Shown piece by piece: positions 1 through 12,900 of a stretch of DNA of 64,000 nucleotides. The position numbers and the translations under genes are program-made. Position 1 is the stretch's first letter; the number at the start of each line of letters is the position of its first letter. The stretch is from positions 1,465,738 through 1,529,737 of the forward strand of contig VFFE01007605.1 in NCBI GenBank assembly GCA_008921705.1, in the 5' to 3' direction. Source of the DNA: Burhinus oedicnemus (lineage: Eukaryota; Chordata; Aves; Charadriiformes; Burhinidae). A model generated the notes under the pieces. The model ran no database searches and was not told where the DNA came from. It saw only the letters and a list, made by a program, of their open reading frames with translations.

Positions 1-18
1 CCCCCCCCCCCCCCCCCC
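1..18. repeat. Poly-C run at window edge
   Basis: Eighteen uninterrupted C residues open the window. Such runs occur naturally but are also common next to assembly breaks, so the true length is uncertain. Confidence 0.9.
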
Positions 19-1602
19 GAAGTACAGAATCAAACCAGTACTTTAAAGTTTCCAGTCTGGCAGATTTTTCTGTTGTTATTTACCTGTGTGTATCCATAGT
101 TTTCAGTAGAAGTGTTGGGAACCAAACCCACACCATGAATAAGTGTTGGCAGAAAATACATATTGCAGTGAAGATGCCAGCTCCTGTGATGCTGTACTCT
201 CCGAGGCTGACATATAGGGAATGCATAGGAAATGGTGTCTGCAAGACATGCATCTGATTAGGATACATGGGGAGCACCGGGTAGGAAACACTCCTGGCAC
301 CCAGTAGTCTGTCTTTGTTTTCTCGTTTTCCTGATTTTGATGCTTAGTTCTTTGTAAACTTTGAGTAAAAAGGTCACGTGATTGATATCTAAATACAGTG
401 AGGGCCCAGCAGGAAGGGTGAGAGAAGGCTCGGTGAAGGGCTAGAGTGGTTTTCATGGAGCCCAGCTCTTCCCATGTAATTTTATTTTGCTTCAAGTATC
501 TTGATGGATTTGAAGATTGTTTTCACCCCTTCTCTTCTCCTTCTCCTCTCCCTGCTCCCCAGAGTATGAATATCACTGAGTAATGGCTCGTTTAATTTTT
601 AGTAAATAACGTACTTTACGAAATACCAATTTTTACTCCATTCCCAAAGACTGAGAGACATAATTGCCCATTCACAGTTCAGCTGCACCCTGGAATGCCA
701 TCTACTGTTCATTGCCTATTTATTATGATTGCACCTCAAATTCATGATGAAGTTTATGTAAATATGGGTAGAAGGTCTTGTGATGCATTAATCTGCATGA
801 AGTAGATCCATGGATCTTCAACTTATAAAGCAGCCCAAGCCTCGAGCAGTAACAGAATACCTATCAGAAAAGGGAGGGAGACAGAAATGTTAATTGTGGT
901 AATAACTCTGCAGGGGAGTAAAGCGGGTGGTTTTGCCCATCTTTGTCTCCGATAGCCTTGAGGTTTCAAGGAGTATGCAATACCACGGAGGCATGGAGCC
1001 CCAGTTGCAAGGGATGTTGAAGTTCTCCGAATGAAAGTAGCCTAAAACGAACGCTGGTAGAAGGAAAGTGGAGATTCTTATCAGTGAGATCTTGACACGC
1101 TTCCATTGCGCTTCCCAGGTTTTAGGCTTGTCCTAAGACAACCAAGGAGGGGGATGAGTCAAATCAAAACAAAAATCCAAAGCAAAAAAAACCCAACTGC
1201 CAATGTCATAGTCTGACAGAATTCTTTTCATTTAGGGGAATAATTGATTCACAAACTCTTTATTTGGAGCCATGGGTTTTTTTGGGGGGTTTGTTTGGCA
1301 CTTTACAAAGTGGACCCAAAATCAGCATTTCTTTCCTGAATAATATGAAGAACTAGATCCATCAAACTTAAAGGTTAAAAAATGCAGGAGTAGATCACTT
1401 TAGCTTCCCCCTTCTCTACAAAATAAACTAAACTGACAGCCTCTGCAAACACACCAGGAGTCAGAATGACCGCCGGTCCCCCAAAAAACGTCTAGCTTCT
1501 TTGTAGGTGGAATAGATATCCAACCCCATCCTGTGACTACCTGAGTAGGAATGTTTCCACCTGCTTTTTTGGTTTTTCTTTTTGTTTAATTTTTATAGAG
1601 GT
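19..1602. other. Unique non-coding sequence
   Basis: I see no gene or recognisable repeat here. Open frames are short and have no family resemblance. A pyrimidine-rich patch near 520-560 and a T/G-rich patch near 1276-1295 are the only low-complexity parts. Confidence 0.5.
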
Positions 1603-1635
1603 CTATGCACATCTGTCCCACTTGTCCCAGCTCAC

Positions 1636-1764
1636 CAGCTGCATCTTGTATTTCTTCATGGCTGGGGTGAATGGGTAGAAGAAGCCTGGCAGGGACACCA
1701 GCGGGTAGGAGCTCTGGTAGATGAGCAGGGAGCTCCGCATCACTAGCTGGAATTTGCTGTATCC
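1636..1764 (-). CDS. Candidate internal coding exon, 43 codons, product unknown
   Basis: On the minus strand this 129-nt segment is fully open and symmetric in phase (0-0). It begins with GYSKFQLVM and ends with KKYKMQL. It is bounded by CTACAG on the acceptor side and by CTG|GTGAGC, a good donor, on the other. The middle is hydrophobic and aromatic, with residues SSLLIYQSSYPLVSLPG followed by FFYPFTPAMKK. Codon third positions are strongly biased to C and G (CTC, ATC, TAC, CAG, AGC, TCC, CTG, GTG), unlike the AT-richer surroundings. The same frame also makes a free-standing 56-residue ORF (1603-1773, ATG to TAG). The acceptor pyrimidine tract is weak, which counts against a constitutive exon. 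I do not recognise the family. It could be a real exon of a minus-strand gene, an alternative exon, a retrocopy fragment, or chance. Confidence 0.35.
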
Positions 1765-1773
1765 CTGTAGCAT

Positions 1774-4700
1774 GTTGTTTCAGGTGTCCCAGAAAGGACT
1801 CGGCAATGGATTTGGCGGCAGAAGGGAATCAAGGTGAACCATTGCTGGAAAGGACATGATAGGAGAAGACAGCACTGTGGGCTGAGGGGGTCACTGTCTT
1901 GCAGATATATGCAGAGCTCTTTGGGGTGTCCCTTGCTGGCTCTGCCAATTGGGGCTGCTGTGGTGGCATTCATGTGGGAACTGGGCTGAGTGTGTCCTTT
2001 TCTCTGCCCTTGTCCTTCATGCAAATCCTGTAATCATGACTGCTTTTGGGGGCTTTTGAGCTTCAATGTATATGCTTTTTTTGTCTTGAATTCTGAAATT
2101 GAGAAATTGGGTTTTTTCCTCAATAAAAAAAAGACAGAAGTCACTCAGCTTCCAGTGTCCTCCTGGAGTAGTTTTCATCTCCATCACAGTGTTTTTAACA
2201 TTGCAACTGTGCTCTAAGCAGTAATTTCTCTTATGCAGCAACCACCTAAGAACAATTAACCAAAATTATGTCTGTTTTCTGTGTGTTTAATAATGGTTGA
2301 TTAGTATGTTTGATAGTTGTTAATATGGCAAACAATTATTTCAGAAAAATGGAAACAGAAAGTCCTAAAAATGTACAATATAAAATGGAAATTAGTATCA
2401 GCTTTCTCCTGACTCAAGTAGCGGAAACAGAGGATTCCCTTCTGCCACAGTTGGTGCTTATCTGGTGATAACTTGGGTTTTGCCAGGTGTGTGGCTGGAG
2501 ATATTAGATAAACTTATGGGGAAGTTTCCTGATTACATGTGCTTTTATTGTAATGCTGAAGTAATTTTTTTTTTTTCCCCTTATCTAGTGAATTCAGCAG
2601 TTTCTTGTGCATGCAGCAATTTGAGTCAAGGCAGGGTGAAGGTCTGTTTTCTCTCACGCTGTCAGGGTGCAATCCCTTCAGCAAAACCTCTTTGAATTAG
2701 TGGCAGCGGGTGGAAATCGCGTTAGCGACCCGGTGAGTTTTGGTATTAGGATGTGCCGTACAGGGTGCCGGACTCTGGGGGTCAGCACAGCCAAATAAAT
2801 GAGCTCAAACCTGGCTAGCAAGAGCCATTTGCAATGCAGGGCGTGTTCCTGAAAATACTATTTGGGGGGAGGAAGAAAACATAAAAAAAAAAAAATTCTT
2901 CTCAAGCAGTGCAACTTCATAATACAGGGACCTGTGCTGTGTTTTGCATATAGATTGGGATCAAAGGTACTGTAACACAAATCTTTCCTGTTCGGTTTTC
3001 CAGCTTCGTCATGTTGGAGCCCCTCATTTGATGACACGTGTTTAAAAATAACTTACGGAAAAGAAGCAGGAGTCTTTAAGGGGTATTTTTTAAGCCACCT
3101 AGTTTGTCATCTCTTTTCTAGGGTGAGGTGCATGACAGGGCAGTGAGCTGAGCCACAGCTGATGGGAGAAGGAAGGGGGGAGCCTTTGAACTGGTCTTAG
3201 GGGGAAAATCTGTGTGCTGTGGGGTTGTAGCCTTAATTAGACTAATATTGACTATGTATGAGCTTTTAGGTGTGATATTTACCCCACTTCACAGTTTGAT
3301 TCTCTGCTTATTGTTGTCCCCAGAATTTCAGAAGCTGTAATACAAGAGTTGTGACTCCTGTATATGTGTTGAAAATGCTGTTGCACCCAAAGCTATTACA
3401 TTTCCATTGGAGGAGAGAATCTATTTGCAGCATCCGTGGGACTCGTTAGCCATTAACATCTGAAGCTCTTACAAGAGCAGTGTACAAACTGGGGCCCTAT
3501 GGCTGTGCAACGCGAGGCTTCATCAATGTCATGCTATGTGCATTAGCTCTGCAGTTCTCAAATGGGGCTAAATGTTTTTGCCTTGTTTATTTTTTTGGGG
3601 AGAGCTTGCCTAGTTTAGTATCTCACTGAAGACCGTTAGAGTTCGGTTTGAATTGGAGCTTTGAATTTCAGACCTCTAACTTCGGGAAAATTTCTATCCA
3701 AAATTTCCCTTTGCGATGTTCCTGCAGCACTGGGGGTCAGACATGACTCTAAGATCCAAACACTGACATTGGTGGGTGCTCATATCCAGATTACACACTA
3801 TGGCTCTTTCTTACTTACAGTTGTAGAGTAATTAACACCACACTACATGACTCAATAAGAAATTGCGTAAGGGTAAAAATAATACAGATTCTCAGGCATG
3901 TATGAGGAAAAGAATCTCTGCCCTTCTTGGTCCCATCCCCAAATACCAATTCGCTCCTGGGCTATATAATAGTCCTTGTCCTTCCCATAAAAACTAAAGT
4001 AGAAGTCATCCCTCACAGAAGGGGAGCAAAAAGAGAGGTTGAGGCTGTCTCTCCAGCGGGGGCATGCCAAGGATGCCTGGGAGAAATCTGGCCTTTTGCC
4101 TCTCGTCTGTGGGACCAAATCCTGCCAAAGCTTGTGCTGTTCCTTGGGCGCAGGTGACAAGGACTTGCACACTCAGCAGCAGTAGCGGGCGATCTGTGAC
4201 CCAGAGGGCCGGAACAGCATGTCTTTGCCCACACTGTGAAATGGGAATAAGCCCATCTGGAAATGAACTTAGAAAAAAGCATTCTGACATAAAAGTGATC
4301 AGATCTTGCCCCCACCGTGTCACTGTAGAAAAGCTGGTGCTGAGGCAAGGAAGGGCTACCTGGGTGGTAAATGAGAAGTTGGGGGTAAGGACTGGACCGC
4401 TGCTTTTGGGAGCAATGCAGGTTTAGGTTGGCTTCAATGGTGTGTGGTCCAACATGTTGGATCCATGCGTTGTGGCAACCTGAGCCAAACTAACAGCTGG
4501 TCTCAGCCCTTCTTGTCCTCAACTCTGTCGTCCTTCCCATCTGTCCAGAAAAGAGGTTAATTTTGTCATGTGTGCCCAGGGAGAGAAGGAGAACCAGAGG
4601 AGCTGGACCAGCATAGGATGCTGTGCAGCTGATTTGATAGGTCTTTCACCCCTTTTGCTTTTTGATTCTTCAAATAGTTAAAAATTGGGCCTCCTGCCAC

Positions 4701-5054
4701 ACCCTCTATGATCCACTGCTTGTGGATGAATAAATGACAGAATTATTTAAATTACATTCATTTTCTGAAGTCCTAGAGGTATGCTGGGCATGGGATAGGT
4801 ACCAGGCAGTCACACGGGATTCCTGCTTATGGTGAAAAAGGTGCAGACCCTGGGAAACCTCGGTCACAGGGACCTGCAAGGAACCTGCTGATCTGGACAG
4901 ATAAGGGGGGGCAACATCCTCAGGGCATGTAGTTTATCCACACAAAATTGTACTGTGCATATAGCTAGTGTGTGTATATCTATATATTAAAAATATATAT
5001 ATATAAATTATTTGCTTTTCTAGATAGGACTTTTCTTTGTCAAGATGCACTGGG
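1774..5054. other. Unique non-coding sequence with one weak micro-exon candidate
   Basis: No gene is supported. A 67-nt segment at 2666-2732 (plus) sits between a pyrimidine-rich acceptor and CCG|GTGAGT and is open in one frame, but it is too short to call. Short A- or T-runs occur near 2567 and 2883. An AT dinucleotide patch lies near 4978-5008. Confidence 0.5.
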
Positions 5055-5145
5055 AAGGCTGAGGAAAGGGAATGTGAAGCACAATAATTGGTGAAACTGG
5101 GATTTGAACCAGGGCACGATGACTATCTGCTGGACTACAATGACT
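5055..5145 (-). repeat. MIR-like SINE remnant
   Basis: Read on the minus strand, this matches the conserved part of MIR in order. There is a GCCCTGGTTCAAATCCCAG box (tRNA B-box region), then a short pyrimidine/purine stretch. On the plus strand GGCTGAGGAAAGGG corresponds to the MIR GATGAGGAAACTGAGG region. The copy is very diverged, as expected for an ancient amniote SINE. No target-site duplication is visible. A chance B-box match is the main alternative. Confidence 0.5.
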
Positions 5146-8100
5146 TTCCAAACTCTTTTTCCATTTGTTTACTGTCCCACAGAGCTGCGTTAGTTCAGAG
5201 TCTGGTGGATGAGGTCTTCATTCACGGGAGGGTTTCTTGGTTGTCTGTGTGCAAGGTTTTGGCTACAGTACTGCTACAAGACCTTCTTGAAGTTCACTTT
5301 TATTCCAGCAGAAACTGAAGTTTGCCCCATCAGCACTGCCCAAAAGTCTTGTTAGCAGTAAGACATGCAGTGCTTGAAGTGCTTGGTTCAAAATTCAAAC
5401 TGAAAGAAAGCGCCTTTTGGAAAAAGTGAGCACTTTGGAGATTCTATTAGAGGAGGAGTGAGACGGATGCTCTCCAGCTTCTGAGTTCTGGGATTCAAAT
5501 CTAATAAAGTTTAAGTCTCAATGACATTACCTAAAAGCAGCTCAGCTCAGTAAGTAACACTTAGAAATTCCTGGAGGTCAAAGAGTATGATTTTGTTGAG
5601 CAGGTATAGGTGGTTGCAGGGCAAATAATTACTCTTGGTGAAATTAGAGCCCCTAATTTGTTTCAGTCTGCCTCCTGCCTTGACGGCCTTTTTTTTCTTA
5701 TTTTTTAAATACAAACTCAAGAAATGAGGCCCAAGAGGTTATTAGCATCTCACTTTTCTATCATACCGCAGAAGCAGGCATTGCCTAGGAAAGGACTGAT
5801 TGCCTGTGCTGTCACTGGCTTGTTGATGAACCAGAAAAGCTTCTATTAGTTTATGGAGATGAGATTTGGACTTACACAAAAGCTTGACACCATGCCATGT
5901 TTTTAATTAGTTTTTTTGAAAAGATACATGAGATGAGACATGCATACACCACTGGTTCTCAATGTGGCTGTTAAGGAGAAGGTCTTTGGTTTTGAAATCC
6001 GTATCTTTTGCAGTTAACTCATTTTATAATTGCCATTTAAACAAATCGGGGCCAGATTCCTCTAATTTTGCCTTCCCTAGAAAATATCTTTCTTCTTCAG
6101 TTGGCCTGTTGCTTTTAATGAGAGATTGTCTGGATTTGATCCTGAGTAAATGTAAAAGCAACAGGTAAAATCAAGATCTGATATTGATGCATTTTATTGT
6201 TAGATAGTTTTAGAACTAATTAAGCTCTTTCAATTAAATATTTTTCCTTGACATTTTTTATCATATGAAGCTACAACGGATTCCCCAAATCTCACAGTTT
6301 ATGGATGGCATTATTAGTGGAACCTGGTTTCATTGTGGTTTCTTGAGGAAATTACTAACTCTTTGAGGCCCTTTTTTCTTTTGTGGAAGGCAAGCAGCTT
6401 TACATAGGCAAAGTCAATATGGGGGGGGGGGGGAAGGTAACTTGTTCTGTTGTCTGATCACCTTAAAACATCCCCTAAGCTGTTCAGGGCATTTCAGATT
6501 TTGACAGATGAACAGATGACAATTTGTCTCGTAACCTTTGGTAAATCCAGCTTCAATTAACTGACATTTTAATGGTCTCTAAGTGGTCACTGGCTTCAGT
6601 ATAACTTGATTTAATTTATTGGGTATGAATCTGCACACATGAAGTTGGTAGCCAAACTCGGGTTTGCACCCCTGCTGTAGCAGTGCCAGTCTGCCATCAG
6701 TCACTCACAAGTACCATTAAGAGCTGGTCCGAAGCCCAGGTAAAGGCAGTGTAAAGACAGCAGGAGGCTTCACAAGTTCTCCATGCAACTGCAAATTTGT
6801 AAATGACTGAGGAGTTAGGGTTTTAATTTTTTTATTTATTTTTTTTTAAAGAAAAGACAAATTCGTTGGAGGAGTCATGCCTGGCACAGGATGATGCCTT
6901 GCTGAGGACTCCCATGCACATCAGCACAGCTCCCTCCTCCCCAACTCAGCTTAATATCAGCCCCAACCAGCTGTGAGAAACCTCCAAAAGACACCTAGAA
7001 AGTACTGGTTTGTAACCTTGCAAACGCTTGAGGTTGGCTTTCTAAAGGGATGTAGAGGAAAGACACTGTAGCCCCAGGGCTGAGGCATCTCTGAATCACT
7101 GAATCCTTGCTATGTCAAGAGGATCCGTTTTCTGAGGAAATAAGTGTTATTTGTATAATCTTATTCTCTAAAACAGGTATTATAAACTTAAAATAGTAAC
7201 TTTAAATCTCTGCCTCATTAAATTCATCTTGGATTCTGCTTTCTGTCCTGTATCTCGGCCCCAACCCTGGAAGACAGACCTGCTCTTCTAATGCATATTT
7301 GTCCTGTTGAATAAAGCTGTCTGTAGCTTAAAAGTACACAGGAGATGTGCAGAGCGTAAGCTGTACAAATGTTAGCACTTGAGTTTGAAGGCCTCTATTA
7401 AATTGCCCTACATATATTTGCATGTGTATTTACTTAATTCCTCCCTTTTACCAAATACATTCAGTGTGTCAGGGGAACATTTCTCTGGTTTACTTGCTGG
7501 CAGGTCAGCTGTATCACTTCTTGCCTACCAGTGGTGTTGCATCGATCTGTACATGTTGCCAAAGATGCTAAAATACTGTGTTTATAACAGAAAATTTAAT
7601 TTAGTGGTCTAGAAATAAATCCCCGTGCTTGATAGCTTAGCTGTCCTGGTGACTGCACCTCTAGCTGGAACATAGACAGCTCTTTCTAGAAGCTGTATAC
7701 TCGTTCTCCTTAATGGTCAAAGAGTACAGAAATGTTCTATAATGCCATGAACTGGTTTGATAATATATTATGTCCATGTAGTAACCTTTTGTTCTGATGG
7801 TGCTGCAAGAAAGCTTTTATAAGCTGATACAGAAGTAAGTTTAGACTTTTCATTTTTGTGTATCTGCCCCTTGTAGTTCTTGAAGGGCACATTTAGCATC
7901 TGGAAGGGTTTTACCCTCGTTACGGGAAGGTGGGGGAATCTTGTCAAAACCCACACTCTGCAAGCAGGTACTATTCAACATGTTTTAAAGATAAATGGTG
8001 TGACATCCCATTTTACTTTATCATAGCTATAACGAAAAATAATTTGATGAGCTTACCCTGGGAGGCTTGGAAAGACTATGCCAACCTTGATGTGATGGCT

Positions 8101-8435
8101 TTGCTGTGTCTGGATTGTGTCACTTAGACAGTTTCTATCGAGCTTGTAACCTTGATGGCTGGTTTCCATCCTTCACTCCCCTGCTGTGTGCCTGACTGAT
8201 CTCTCAGCCTCCTTCCAAAGGGGTTTGTTTAAAAAAAAAAAAACCAAAACAAAAACAAAAACCAGTAATAATGGAATTGAAATATAGAGGAATTGTATAC
8301 AACCTGGCAGTGTAAGGCACTGCCAAGAACAACTGCAGAATAAAAAAGATAAGTCTGCTTACAGCGCCCTAGCTAACAGGAGGATTAGCAAACTCAGCTG
8401 CTGACAGGTAGTGATTCAGCAGGCAAAACTCTTAC
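5146..8435. other. Unique non-coding sequence
   Basis: No gene or interspersed repeat is recognised. Low-complexity items are a G13 run at 6421-6433, T-rich stretches near 6826-6850, and a CAAAA-type A-rich run at 8231-8262. Confidence 0.5.
8231..8262. repeat. A-rich simple repeat, (CAAAA)n-like
   Basis: A run of 13 A is followed by three CAAAA/CCAAAA-type units. There is no polyadenylation signal just upstream and no recognisable retrocopy body. Confidence 0.7.
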
Positions 8436-8478
8436 CCCCGGGGCCAAACACCCTCTCCGGCAGCAGATCCCAGTTTCT

Positions 8479-9824
8479 CTGGTCGCACAGGCAGAAGGAG
8501 GATGCTCACCCAGCCATGCTCTGGCAAAGTCACTTTGGGGTCCACCTCAAGGCCAGTCACTATACTCAGCATGTGCTGAAATTACAATTAAATAATTAAG
8601 TACTAATATTTTTTAATTTAACTATTACCTCAATGCATCAAGGATTTAAAGGAAAAATTAACTTCTTGGTCCTCTTGGTGTAATATTGCTTCTACAAACT
8701 TTTCAGCAGAGAATGGAAAACATTGCCAATATTCTGAATATTGCTAAATGTTGCCTTTAACCATGCGCTGTTTTAGCACACAGAGGATGAAATTAATGAA
8801 TCTGATGATAATGAAGGTATAACTGAACAAGATGAGCGTTATGCCTAGAGGCTAATCATCAAGTAATTCAAGTGAGGCTGCAATTATAAGATTAAGATTT
8901 GTGTGATAACATTGTTTACCTTTATATAAACCAAAATCCAATACTTAATAAAGCAACAGCAAATTAAGTTAGAGGAAACAAAAATATAGAGAGATTCCTC
9001 CCCCCCCCAACTCCTTATCTTTCACAAAGCAGGCAGATTTAGTTAGCTGTATTTGTTGTTCAGAAAAGTCTGGCATCTCTGCAAGCTGAAACACAGAAGA
9101 AAATTTGCTGGAGACTCTCGGGGAAGGCGGGGATCTCTCCAAGGCGGATGAATGTACCGTCTTTTTCGGTTGTATCATCCCTTGAGCAGGGTACGGCAGG
9201 CAGCCATGGTGGAGAGCCTGGCCAGGAGCCACTGGCTCTCAGTCATTAGCTATGTGTGAGTTTTAGTAAAGCCAGAAGGGTTTCCACTGATGGTGACTTA
9301 ACTCCAGTGCTCCGGAGTGAAGCACTGCAAGTACTGTCCCACTTTCTGTATTCTCTGCTTGTATCCAGGAGCTTCGTTAAGAAGCAGGACTTGGAAATGA
9401 AGAAATTTTCTCTCTGTCATTGTCATTCATCTGACATGCTCGCTCATACACAGGAGGAGGTTTTTATTCCTGGTGTTACTCAGCTTTTGCTGGCTGATAG
9501 GCAAATGGTTTATCTGGTCTGTGCTGGGACAGTAAAATACATCTCCTAACAGGTGAGAGGTAAATCCGGAGGCTTTTGAGGACTGGAGGAGATCTTTGGG
9601 GTTAGCAGATCCCACATTCTCAAGCTCTTCCTTGGCAGCTCCCCTGTTAGAAAGGCAAAGATAAAGAAGCAAATTCCCAGCTCCTGCTCCCTCCTCTCCG
9701 GGCCAGCGCTGTTTGGAGCTGGGCTCCATGCTGTTCCCCTCTCCAGCCCTGCCAGCTGAGGTGCTGGGAGTGCCCTCGCTGTCTGGAGAGGGTCAGGGCA
9801 GCCTGGGGACCCCTGACCACTCAC
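8479..9824. other. Unique non-coding sequence
   Basis: No supported gene. An open frame of 97 codons at 9256-9549 (plus) shows no domain and ends right at a TAACAG|GTGAGA-like site. I regard it as chance. A C-run lies at 9000-9008. Confidence 0.45.
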
Positions 9825-9948
9825 CTCTGGGTGAGGGGTGGGTGCCCTTCTGCTGGTGGCTGTGCCATAAGCATCAAAGCCTGCCTTGCTGCGGCGATGC
9901 TCAGGGCGATGCTTCTAACTCGGGTACCTGCTGCTGTGTGGGCTGGAG
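9825..9948 (-). CDS. Candidate coding exon, 40 full codons, product unknown
   Basis: On the minus strand, a long pyrimidine tract (CATCCCTCCTCCCCATACCC then TCATTCTCCTCAG) precedes the segment. CCCAGAG|GTGAGTGG, a near-consensus donor, follows it. Of the three frames only one is open. It runs from PAHTAAGTRVRS through ALSIAAARQALMLMAQ to PPAEGHPPLTQ. The other two hit stops within 16 codons. The implied phases are 1 at the acceptor and 2 at the donor. The composition (alanine-, proline- and glutamine-rich) is what GC-rich DNA gives by chance, and I know no matching family. A non-coding exon of a minus-strand transcript fits equally well. Confidence 0.22.
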
Positions 9949-12900
9949 CTGAGGAGAATGAGGGTATGGGGAGGAGGGATGCAAGTGACCCCCTGCAGGG
10001 GTTGAGGAGATGTAGGTCTGAGTTAAGAGCATCCACGGAGGCTTTAGAGTGGATGGTGAGCATGGCCATCTCACCAGACAGAGGTCTGATGTACCTAAAG
10101 AACAAGTGATTCGCAAGCTGGGGCAGGTAACCAATGGCTGATGGAGCAACAGGTAATTACACACAATAGAGGAAAGGGTTTGGCAAGGGAGCTGCATCCG
10201 TGTGTGCCTCTCCTGGTTGTTCTGTCCACCAGCACACATTTGCAGCAGATCATCCCAAATATGCCAGGTGCTGTTAGGCGTCACAGCACCAGTCACCCCG
10301 GCGAAGGGGACAGGGAGGATGGGGGGAAAGAGCTGGAGGGACCAGCTCGTTTTGCCTGCAGGTGGAGTATGCTCACACACTGCAGGGGAGGAGGGAAGAC
10401 CAGAATTCTATGAAATGGATGAGGTTGGTATAGTAGAAATAAAATTGGGGAAAAAAAAAAAAAAGTGTGAAACATTTCCAGGTGATAGAAAGGAGGAAGG
10501 AGAGGTGCACGGACTGGTGCGAGCGATATACTGGCTTTCTCTGGGGCGGGGGGTGGCGGAAATCAAAGACAGGACAAGAGTGGAGATGTCTGAAAGTAAT
10601 GAGTTTGGGAGCAAAAGAGTCAGCAAAAGAGAATAGATTGAATCGTTTAACATAAAGATGGGGATGCTGGAAGCAGCTGCTTCAGAGTGGGCTGTCCCTG
10701 GCAGCACTGTGGAGGCAGGTTCGGTACCTCAGCTATGAACGAGGAAGAAATCTGCATGCGCTTGCTATTTCTAAAAGCTCACGCTTCAGCTAATTTCACA
10801 GTGCTGGAAGAACCATTTAGAGTTTAATAGAAATAGAGTTCTGAAGGCTGGGAGTCCGGAGGAGAGACGTAGGTTTGGAATATAGTCAGTGTTCATGTAA
10901 CACTGAGTTAGTCAAGGATTATTTTGGCTATTAAAAGAGACTGAAACCATCAGGAGACTGAGGCTTTTTTTCACCGCAAGATGGCATCAATTATGCAGTG
11001 AAGAAGGAAAGATTGCAAAGGCTCTCAGATTGGAGATGAGAGTGGATTTAAAATAAAAACAACATTTTAAAATTAATAGCAGACTGGTATGAAACAAGCA
11101 TTTGTCACACAAGTATCTCTTAGAAAATTGTATTATCTGAGAGCTTATTTTGAATGCATAAAATGAAATTACTGCTCACCAGATTAGCCAGTGCGGCTGC
11201 TGATTGTGCCACTACTGGCATGAACAAAATTCTGCTTGCAAATGCTTTTCTGCTGGTTGTGCATACCAGATCTAAGTGGGTTTATGTTCCCTCATAGGCC
11301 TCCTAAAGCCTATCCGTTGTTCGCTGTAAGCTAACAACAATATTTACCCTTGTCTAATACTCATCTAATGTGTTGCTAAAGGTCTTTATTGCAGTTTGTT
11401 TTATGGCAGTCCTCATTTAGGTGCTCGATGCTTCACACGTTTTATTTTTTTTTCCCCAATCCTTTTTCAGGGCTCCCTTTTGACTCTGTGTGGCCTCATA
11501 AAGTTTGTTTAAAGTAAAAATCCACCTAAATACTCATGTTGCCTCATAAATCTGGGTGAACAATCACCAGCCGGCCCAAGATTTATATTAATTCAGATCA
11601 TTTTGTAGTTACTATTACAAATTCAGTAGTAATCTACTAGAAATCTCAGAATACCTTGGTCTTCTCTTTTCAGAGATGTCAAAGTTGTGGTTTTTTGGTT
11701 GATTCCTCCAACACACCCACCCCCACATTTTTAGTTAAGAATGATTTCTAAAATTCTGTTTTGTACCCTGTATTTGTGGTATTTTCTCAGAAGAGGAAGA
11801 GGCTCTTCACAGTATTCCAGTATGGCCACACTCTTATACAAAGAGCTAAAAAAATCTTATTCCTTCTTCTCTTAATGATTTATATCTCCCTTTTTTGCTG
11901 ATTTGGTTTTAAAAGCAACGGTTATCAAAATGTCATGCTAGAGACTGTAACGTATGGTGTCACAAGATTATGGCAAGGCATTTTGAGATTTATCAAGTGC
12001 AAACCATAGGTTCTCCTTTGTCGTGTTTTACAACTTAGAGCTGCCAAAGGCTTATTTCTTTCAGCTGTTGTGTGTGTTGTTTTGGCTTTCATAGGACTCA
12101 CAGAATTCATGTTTTGTTTTCTTGTTTTTGGAAAAAGTCACGGGCTTTAATGTCTTTCTTGTGTGCTTATGGTAGAGTAGGAGCAAAAGATAGTGAATTA
12201 TCTTAGTAGCCCCTACAGCCGAAGCAGCCAACGTGTATGGCCCAAGTAATGTACAAAGCGATGCTGAGCTGCCATTCACTTGCACAATAACGTGCACGCT
12301 CTTTTGTTCCTCTTGCAGCTATCAATTTATTTCTGAAGCATAAAGCGCTTCTGTAAGTGGTATTGTAACAATGACGGTTGTGCTTGATCTTGCATGTACT
12401 TCACACATGGAAACTCCACTGAAGTCTACGGGTATTTGAGCTAGAGGGCTTCTAAACCTGGCCTGCGGTTGCTATTTATGACAATATTCAGTCCCTTAAA
12501 AAACAAACCCAAAAGATATTGCTTGACTTGATACATCTTTTCAGCGTGGCTGGTACTGGAGAGTTAAACAAGATTAGACTGACACAGAGATGAAGAAGAG
12601 CTTTTTCAAAACACATCCTCTCTTTGTAACAGTTATACCCTGACTCCTCAATTAATTTCATCTAGATGGTCTCTGACAAAACTTCCAGGTTAGCACTTCA
12701 AAATGACCAGGAGGTGGTTGCTTCCACAGGGCAGCCCCAATGGCCTGCTAATGGAGGAGGTAATTACGTTTGCACCATGAGAACCACTCCAGTGCTGAGG
12801 CACTGGGGAGATTTCATGCTATTCTCAGAATATTTTAACTCTCTGCCACTTTGCACCAAAAGTCGAGGGAGCATCATAGCAGTGACCACGTCTGCACCTT

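Noticed and set aside
9901..10380. 159-codon minus-strand frame
   Set aside because: It lies in GC-richer DNA where stops are rarer, shows no domain, and conflicts with the better splice-bounded frame at 9825-9948.
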